DNA from: Opitutia bacterium UBA977
Lineage (GTDB): Bacteria; Verrucomicrobiota; Verrucomicrobiia; Opitutales; Coraliomargaritaceae
DNA length: 11,568 bases
Assembly: GCA_002292345.1 (NCBI GenBank)
Contig: DBBT01000131.1
Coordinates: 1 to 11,568, forward strand
Reading direction: 5' to 3'
Part shown: positions 7,095 through 11,568 of the stretch, one piece after another
How positions within the stretch are numbered: the first letter of the stretch is position 1
Layout of the letters: the number at the start of each line of letters is the position of its first letter
Position numbers and translations under genes: made by a program
The notes under the pieces: generated by a model
What the model was told of the DNA's origin: nothing
What the model saw: only the letters and a program-made list of their open reading frames with translations
Databases searched by the model: none

Positions 7095-10000
7095 ATGTCC
7101 CCCAAAAATCTAGATACGAGCTCGCAGTTGGATACCGAAACGCGTCGATCATTATTACGTATTCTGTGGCGGAGTCGGTTTGGCGATTTGCGTGAGCAAA
7201 GCTTGATACGCCAAGGCAAGGGCTGGTTTCATATTTCAGGCATGGGCCATGAGGCACTCGCAGGCATTGCAATCCATCTCGAAGCAGATGATTACGCGTT
7301 CCCATATTATCGCGATCGAGCTTTCTGCACTCAACGTGGTCTCACTGATTTCGATCTAGCACTCGCGTTTTATGCGAAGCGAGATTCCTCCAGCGGTGGT
7401 CGGCAATTGACCGGGCATTTCAGCAACCGCGCGCTCAATATTTGGAGTCATCCTTCACCAGTGGGCGTGCATTTGTTGCCTGCCTGTGGCGCGGCTTGGG
7501 GCATACAACTTGATGGCAAACCAAATGTCGTGTATGCTTCGCTTGGCGAGGCGTCAGCCCGGCAAGGCGATTTCTATGAAGCGGTTTGTTTTGCGAAAGA
7601 ACGGCAACTGCCGATGGTTTTTGTGGTGCAGGATAACCGTATCGCAATCAGTACATCGACTACGCACACGAATCCGATTGCACTCGGGGTATTGGATCGC
7701 AGCGAGTGGATACGAGTCGACGGCAGTGATGTCGAAGCAGTCGCAGAGGCGGGGCGTATCGCCGTGGGGCAAGCGCGTGCCGGGCGAGGACCTGCGTTTA
7801 TTTGGTGCGATGTCGAACGTTTCTCGAATCATTCCAGCGCGGATGATCAGCGGATGTATCGTACCGCGGATGAGCTGGAAGCCATGCAGCAGCGTGACCC
7901 GATCAAACTATTTCAGCATCAACTCATCGCTGATGGGCTCCTTGCCGAAGATGAGGCGACTGCGCAGGAAGCGGAGCTACGCGAAGAGATCCGTGCTGCC
8001 TACCGTAAGGCAAGTACTCAAGCAGATCCATTGGGCGAAGAGTGCGGACTGCATTTGATCGGAGCGGTGACTCCTGCGCCGCCAGCGAAGATCAAACTCG
8101 AGAAGTCCTGCCGAATGCTCGATGCGGTAAATCGCACCTTCCACGCGGCGCTGGATCAAGTACCAGAGGTGGTTTTTTTTGGTCAAGATATTGCCGACCC
8201 GAAAGGCGGCGTATTTAACCTGACCAAAGGCCTCTCAACCAAAGATCCTGAGCGTGCAGTCAACTCGCCACTGGCAGAGTCCACGATCATGGGGGTCTCC
8301 GTCGGCTTGGCGTCTTACGGGAAGCGGCCGTGTTTCGAGATTCAATTTGTTGATTTCATTTATCCCGGTTGGAATCAGCTGGTGTCCAATATGGCAACGC
8401 TGCGCTGGCGTAGTTTCGGTCAATGGCAATGCCCGCTGGTGATCTATGCACCTTGCGGGGGCTATTTGCCGGGTGGTGCCTTGTGGCATAGTCAATCAGG
8501 GGAGGCGTCCTTCGCGCGTGTTCCTGGCATTCGGGTGGTCGTACCATCTACGCCTGGCGATGCGGCTGGCTTATTCTGGACTGCGCTGCACGGCGGAGAC
8601 CCCACTATTATTCTCCTGCCCAAGCATCTCATGTGGGCTGAACTGCCTGCGCCGACTGCGGTCGAGGCGATTCCGCTCGGGCAGGCGCGGCTAGTACGAT
8701 CCGGTAGCCTGCTGACATTAGTGACTTGGGGGAATTGCGTTGAGCTCGTCGAACAGACCCTGGAGTCGATGGACTCGAATCTGGATATTGAACTCATTGA
8801 TCTACGCTCGATTGCACCTTGGGATAAAGAAGCGGTGGCGATATCGCTCCGTAAGACTGGGCGACTGTTGATCGTGCAGGAAGATAACATCAGCGCCAGC
8901 GTCGGTCAAATGATCGTCGCAGAGATGTGCAGTGATCACACACTCTTGCAGCGCTTAAAAACGCCCCCGGTCATCGTCTCCAAAGACGACGTGCATGTCG
9001 GCTTTAACCCCATTTATGAGTACGCGGCACTGCCAGACCAAGCGCGCATCGCTGCAGCGCTAGAACGTTTGCTCTCAACCACGCTTGAAGCCTCGCTGAA
9101 ACTCGACGCGTCATCGGCACCAACACCTATTGAAGACTCTATGATTGCTGATTCCAACCATCCTCTGAGCGCGACTAAAATGATCACCGTCCCGATACTC
9201 GGTGAAGGCATACGAGTGGCACGTGTCGTTTCGATATTGAGACATGCGGGGGATCAGGTGAAGGCCGATGATCCGCTTTGCGAGGTGGAAACCGATAAGG
9301 CGGTCTTCCCGATTGAATGCGATGAGGATGGCGTTCTTGGCGAGTGGCAAATCGCCGAAGATGATCAAGTGGCAGTGGGTCAGGAGCTAGTCGCACTGAC
9401 TCTGTCGGGCGCAGTCGCTGAGGCTGCTACCACGAAACGAGCGCTCGCGGCATCTGAGCCTGTGGCTTATGATACGCTAGAGAAAACTGCGGGTCTTTCG
9501 CTCGAAGTGATCAAGTCTTTGCAGGGAATCATTCCTGCGACGATTGAGATGAATTGTCGCTGGGAGAAGGTTCGCGATGCACGTTTACGTAGTAAGAAAA
9601 CCAGCGGAGGTACTCTTTCGACAGCGACCATGACGGCATGGGCAGTCGCCCAGGCAATGCGTAAGCATGAACGCTTCGCGTCAGTCATCCGTGGTGAAGA
9701 ACTGGTCTATGATCCAGATCGTTTTGACCTAGGCATGGCAGTGGCACTTCCTGAGGATGCGTTGGAGACTGCAGTCGTTAAGCAAGTCAACGCCATGGAG
9801 TGGGCGGAGTTCTCAGATGTATTCAATGATTCACTACGTCGTACGCGTCATGGTGAGGTCGATTCGAAGAATCGCGTGTCCCTTTCGATTTCAAGCATGG
9901 GCGCTTACGATGTTCGTTCGGCGATCCCGGTTGTAGTGCCACCCTCGGTTGCGACAATTTTTATCGGCGCGCCTTATACGTTGCCCGATCCGCAGTCAAA

Positions 10001-10127
10001 AGATGGAGCTACAATCGAGGTCGCCTCACTAGTCCTGACCTTTGACCATCGATGGATCAACGGCGTCGGCGCAGCGGCATTCTTATCCGATGTGCGCAAG
10101 GGCATTGAGCGTTTCGATCTGGTCTAG
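7095..10127 (+). CDS. Branched-chain 2-oxo-acid dehydrogenase E1-alpha/E1-beta/lipoyl-E2 fusion
   Basis: One uninterrupted 1010-residue protein appears to hold two of the three enzymes of an oxo-acid dehydrogenase complex. E1-alpha (about 1-325) has the thiamine-diphosphate/Mg motif G151-E152-A ... N181 and the loop [11 protein letters not shown] (246 onward); the DD form points to 2-oxoisovalerate rather than pyruvate. E1-beta (about 333-640) has [15 protein letters not shown] with E395, the [12 protein letters not shown] segment and WHSQS with H465. After a Ser/Ala/Pro-rich linker comes a lipoyl domain (from 696) with ETDKA and lipoyl-lysine K735. The E2 acyltransferase core ends with SISSMG, PVVVPPS and DHRWING (984-990). 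Expected reaction: oxidative decarboxylation of branched-chain 2-oxo acids to acyl-CoA. Oddities: no recognisable E3-binding domain between lipoyl and core, a short core N-terminus, and N989 where the HxxxDG motif has Asp. No E3 gene is in the window. The ATG at 7095 is the first start and lacks a Shine-Dalgarno sequence. The substrate is inferred, not shown. Confidence 0.92.
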   Translation: MSPKNLDTSSQLDTETRRSLLRILWRSRFGDLREQSLIRQGKGWFHISGMGHEALAGIAIHLEADDYAFPYYRDRAFCTQRGLTDFDLALAFYAKRDSSSGGRQLTGHFSNRALNIWSHPSPVGVHLLPACGAAWGIQLDGKPNVVYASLGEASARQGDFYEAVCFAKERQLPMVFVVQDNRIAISTSTTHTNPIALGVLDRSEWIRVDGSDVEAVAEAGRIAVGQARAGRGPAFIWCDVERFSNHSSADDQRMYRTADELEAMQQRDPIKLFQHQLIADGLLAEDEATAQEAELREEIRAAYRKASTQADPLGEECGLHLIGAVTPAPPAKIKLEKSCRMLDAVNRTFHAALDQVPEVVFFGQDIADPKGGVFNLTKGLSTKDPERAVNSPLAESTIMGVSVGLASYGKRPCFEIQFVDFIYPGWNQLVSNMATLRWRSFGQWQCPLVIYAPCGGYLPGGALWHSQSGEASFARVPGIRVVVPSTPGDAAGLFWTALHGGDPTIILLPKHLMWAELPAPTAVEAIPLGQARLVRSGSLLTLVTWGNCVELVEQTLESMDSNLDIELIDLRSIAPWDKEAVAISLRKTGRLLIVQEDNISASVGQMIVAEMCSDHTLLQRLKTPPVIVSKDDVHVGFNPIYEYAALPDQARIAAALERLLSTTLEASLKLDASSAPTPIEDSMIADSNHPLSATKMITVPILGEGIRVARVVSILRHAGDQVKADDPLCEVETDKAVFPIECDEDGVLGEWQIAEDDQVAVGQELVALTLSGAVAEAATTKRALAASEPVAYDTLEKTAGLSLEVIKSLQGIIPATIEMNCRWEKVRDARLRSKKTSGGTLSTATMTAWAVAQAMRKHERFASVIRGEELVYDPDRFDLGMAVALPEDALETAVVKQVNAMEWAEFSDVFNDSLRRTRHGEVDSKNRVSLSISSMGAYDVRSAIPVVVPPSVATIFIGAPYTLPDPQSKDGATIEVASLVLTFDHRWINGVGAAAFLSDVRKGIERFDLV

Positions 10128-10146
10128 GGCAGCTTGGCCCTAAGCT
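10125..10146 (+). other. Two mutually exclusive small hairpins over the fusion-gene stop codon
   Basis: TAGGGC (10125-10130, containing the stop codon) pairs with GCCCTA (10137-10142) across a 6-nt loop. The overlapping arms AGCTT (10131-10135) and AAGCT (10142-10146) can pair instead. No T run follows, so this is not a standard terminator. It sits in the 42-bp gap before the LysE-like gene and could affect read-through or mRNA ends, or be chance. Confidence 0.35.
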
Positions 10147-10169
10147 CGTCACATCTTTGATAATTTATT

Positions 10170-10787
10170 ATGATTGAGGGAATTACAGCCGGAATCATTT
10201 TATCACTCGCCCTGTTTCCAGGGACGGTTTGGTTGGCCAAGGTCGGTGTCGTTGGTACGAAGCGTCAGGTGTTCGCTGTGGGACTGGCGTTTGCCTTGTC
10301 GCAGATGGCTTGGCTGTCTGTTGCTATTCCAGGCTTAATGATGATGTCGAAGCACCTCTCTTTTGTACGCTTTGGAATGCATTTGTTTGCCGTATTTGTA
10401 TTAGGCTACATGGCGATTAAGTTTTTTCGCACGCGTCGCGTCGCGGTGTTAGATGATGCGGGGGAATTGCCTACCGCGCGGGTGTTGTTTCGTACTTCCT
10501 TTAATCGCTCCTTGGCGATGCCGATGCGCCTGCCGATGGCAATGGCGGTGCTGCTGGCGACGGGGGTGTATGTGAATCATCCACCGAGTTGGCAGGTCGT
10601 GCCATCTGTTATGCTTGGTGCGTTGCTCGGTGTTGGTTGGTGGTGGGGGCAGTTTACTTTTTTATCAGCATTTTTTGCGAAACGAGTGCCTGAGCGTATT
10701 ACCATAAAGTCACTCAATAAAATTCGGCCTTTCTGCACGGTTCTTTTTTGCCTTCTGAGCCTGATGGCAGTTTTGTTTGCTGCGTGA
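10170..10787 (+). CDS. LysE/RhtB-like membrane transporter (divergent)
   Basis: The 205-residue product has about six hydrophobic segments, near residues 4-26, 34-57, 65-86, 115-133, 142-170 and 186-204, and a basic loop FFRTRR (85-90) after the third. Size, the two-times-three helix layout, and an early FPG motif (16-18) followed by a glycine-rich second helix fit the LysE/RhtB family of amino-acid and small-metabolite exporters. It is divergent: the family's NP motif of the second half is not clear, with MPMRLP at about that place. The substrate cannot be read from the sequence. It starts 42 bp after the dehydrogenase fusion and ends 38 bp before the DUF4838 gene on the same strand, so co-transcription is possible. 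An exporter of branched-chain amino acids or related acids would suit the first neighbour, but that is only inference. ATG 10170 has no Shine-Dalgarno sequence; a GATAAT box lies 5 nt upstream. Confidence 0.72.
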   Translation: MIEGITAGIILSLALFPGTVWLAKVGVVGTKRQVFAVGLAFALSQMAWLSVAIPGLMMMSKHLSFVRFGMHLFAVFVLGYMAIKFFRTRRVAVLDDAGELPTARVLFRTSFNRSLAMPMRLPMAMAVLLATGVYVNHPPSWQVVPSVMLGALLGVGWWWGQFTFLSAFFAKRVPERITIKSLNKIRPFCTVLFCLLSLMAVLFAA

Positions 10788-10804
10788 GCTGTGGTTCTCG
10801 TGCT

Positions 10805-10811
10805 GAGGAGG
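10805..10811 (+). promoter_or_regulatory. Shine-Dalgarno-like GAGGAGG before the DUF4838 gene
   Basis: GAGGAGG is an excellent anti-16S match, but 14 nt separate it from the ATG at 10826, longer than the usual 5-9. No other ATG, GTG or TTG in this frame starts between it and 10826. It is the only clear Shine-Dalgarno sequence before any of the six start codons in the window and supports translation from 10826. Confidence 0.5.
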
Positions 10812-10825
10812 CTTAATTTTATACA

Positions 10826-11568
10826 ATGCGTCTACATAACTTATTCTTATCACTTTGTCTGCTCGCTGTGGTGGCGACGCTTTCGGCACAGTCGAGTCGG
10901 CCAGGCATATGGCGGGTCGATTATTTGCCCGGATCGAGTCGCTTGTCATTGAAGTCGCTGCGCACACTGGTCGTGCCTGCTGAGACTGGAGCTGGGTTGT
11001 CGGCGGCAGTGGAAGACTTTCGCCACGTATTTGAGAGGCGCACGGGAGTGGCATTGGAGGTACAGACCGCAGGCTCGAATCGTCCTAAGTATGCGATTTA
11101 TCTGGGTGATTCTGGCGGGATCCGCAGCCAGTTGCAGAATGATGCATTTATGATTCACCGCCAAGGCACTCGGGTGTTTGTCGCGGGTGATGGCGAGGGC
11201 GGGGTGTTGAATGGGGTGTATGCTCTGTGCCAACAGCTGCTTGGCGCCCGCTGGTATTGGGCTGGGGATTTGGGGCTGGAGTTGATCGGCTCGCCGCCTG
11301 ACAAGTTCCCCGAAGGTCGCTGGCACGAAGAGCCTGCGTATGTGATGCGCAGCTTCTATCCGATGAATGGCGAGTTTGGCCGACGCAATCGGTTCGTGAG
11401 GCATTTTCAGTTTAATCATGCGTTGGCGCAGGTGTTTACTCCGGCGCTCTATGAGGCTGAGCCGGGGGTCTTCTCTGAAGTGTATGGCCGTCGCCGCAAG
11501 CCGAAGGGAAACGCCGGCTATGATCCACAGCCTGACTTTACCGAACCGCGCGCGGTTGAAGTCGCGGC
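10826..11568 (+). CDS. Exported DUF4838-type protein, 5' part (runs off the window)
   Basis: The frame is open from ATG 10826 to the window edge, giving 247 complete codons and no stop. The N-terminus is a signal peptide: a short R/H-containing n-region, a hydrophobic core (about 6-19) and a probable cleavage after LSA (19-21). Residues 47-155 resemble the N-terminal accessory fold seen in GH67 and GH20 glycosidases: LVVPAE, YAIYLGDS (89-96), DAF.I...G.RVFVAG..EGGVLNGVYAL and LGARWYWAGDLG (139-150). From about 165 onward the pattern EEPAYVMRSF, F.FNHALAQVF, EPGVFSEVYGRR and QPDFTEPRAVEVA fits DUF4838, a domain common in Verrucomicrobia, Planctomycetes and Bacteroidetes near glycan-degrading enzymes. 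The enzymatic activity of DUF4838 is not established to my knowledge. The gene starts 38 bp after the LysE-like gene. The catalytic part and the C-terminus lie outside the window. Confidence 0.82.
   Translation, partial: MRLHNLFLSLCLLAVVATLSAQSSRPGIWRVDYLPGSSRLSLKSLRTLVVPAETGAGLSAAVEDFRHVFERRTGVALEVQTAGSNRPKYAIYLGDSGGIRSQLQNDAFMIHRQGTRVFVAGDGEGGVLNGVYALCQQLLGARWYWAGDLGLELIGSPPDKFPEGRWHEEPAYVMRSFYPMNGEFGRRNRFVRHFQFNHALAQVFTPALYEAEPGVFSEVYGRRRKPKGNAGYDPQPDFTEPRAVEVA

Noticed and set aside
7486..8058. 190-codon open frame in another frame within the dehydrogenase fusion
   Set aside because: It overlaps the conserved E1-alpha region completely and its translation shows no domain pattern.
8173..8180. 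Run of eight T residues inside the dehydrogenase fusion, a possible slippage or programmed frameshift site
   Set aside because: The zero frame continues without interruption through conserved E1-beta sequence on both sides, and no stimulatory structure was seen.
1..11568. Mobile element, prophage, CRISPR, toxin-antitoxin or defence system
   Set aside because: No transposase, integrase, terminal inverted repeats, spaced short repeats, or recognisable toxin or defence genes are present.

Overview
The window looks like a piece of a marine Verrucomicrobium, most likely Opitutales/Puniceicoccaceae-like. This is inferred from three things: a very acidic secreted PPC-repeat protein with the C-terminal module common in that phylum, a DUF4838 glycan-related protein, and the general lack of Shine-Dalgarno sequences. 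No rRNA, tRNA, CRISPR array, insertion sequence, integrase or phage gene was seen. The seven genes are all open and intact except the two cut by the window edges.

Layout. (1) 1-2756 (+): 3' part of a large secreted or surface protein made of tandem PPC-type beta-sandwich repeats, closed by a strong intrinsic terminator at 2783-2818. (2) 2883-3197 (+): a small phasin-like helical protein. (3) 3249-4442 (-): a stand-alone FIST sensory-domain protein, convergent with the phasin gene. (4) 4630-6888 (+): a soluble hybrid histidine kinase (REC-PAS-PAS-HisKA-HATPase-REC), divergent from the FIST gene across 187 bp that carries imperfect direct repeats. (5) 7095-10127 (+): a single 1010-residue polypeptide joining E1-alpha, E1-beta and a lipoyl/E2 acyltransferase of a branched-chain 2-oxo-acid dehydrogenase. 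(6) 10170-10787 (+): a LysE-like six-helix membrane protein. (7) 10826-11568 (+): the 5' part of a signal-peptide-bearing DUF4838 protein that runs off the window.

How the genes may work together. The FIST protein and the divergent kinase are a plausible sensing pair, because FIST domains are small-ligand sensors found with signalling proteins. The E1/E2 fusion, LysE-like exporter and DUF4838 gene lie head to tail with gaps of 42 and 38 bp and could be co-transcribed. An amino-acid or 2-oxo-acid exporter next to a branched-chain oxo-acid dehydrogenase makes loose metabolic sense. The link to DUF4838 is positional only.

The most unusual item is the E1-alpha/E1-beta/E2 fusion. Its E2 part has no visible E3-binding (peripheral subunit-binding) domain, and its active-site motif reads HxxxNG instead of HxxxDG. 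No wholly new multi-gene system could be demonstrated. The FIST/kinase pair and the fusion are the best candidates for follow-up.
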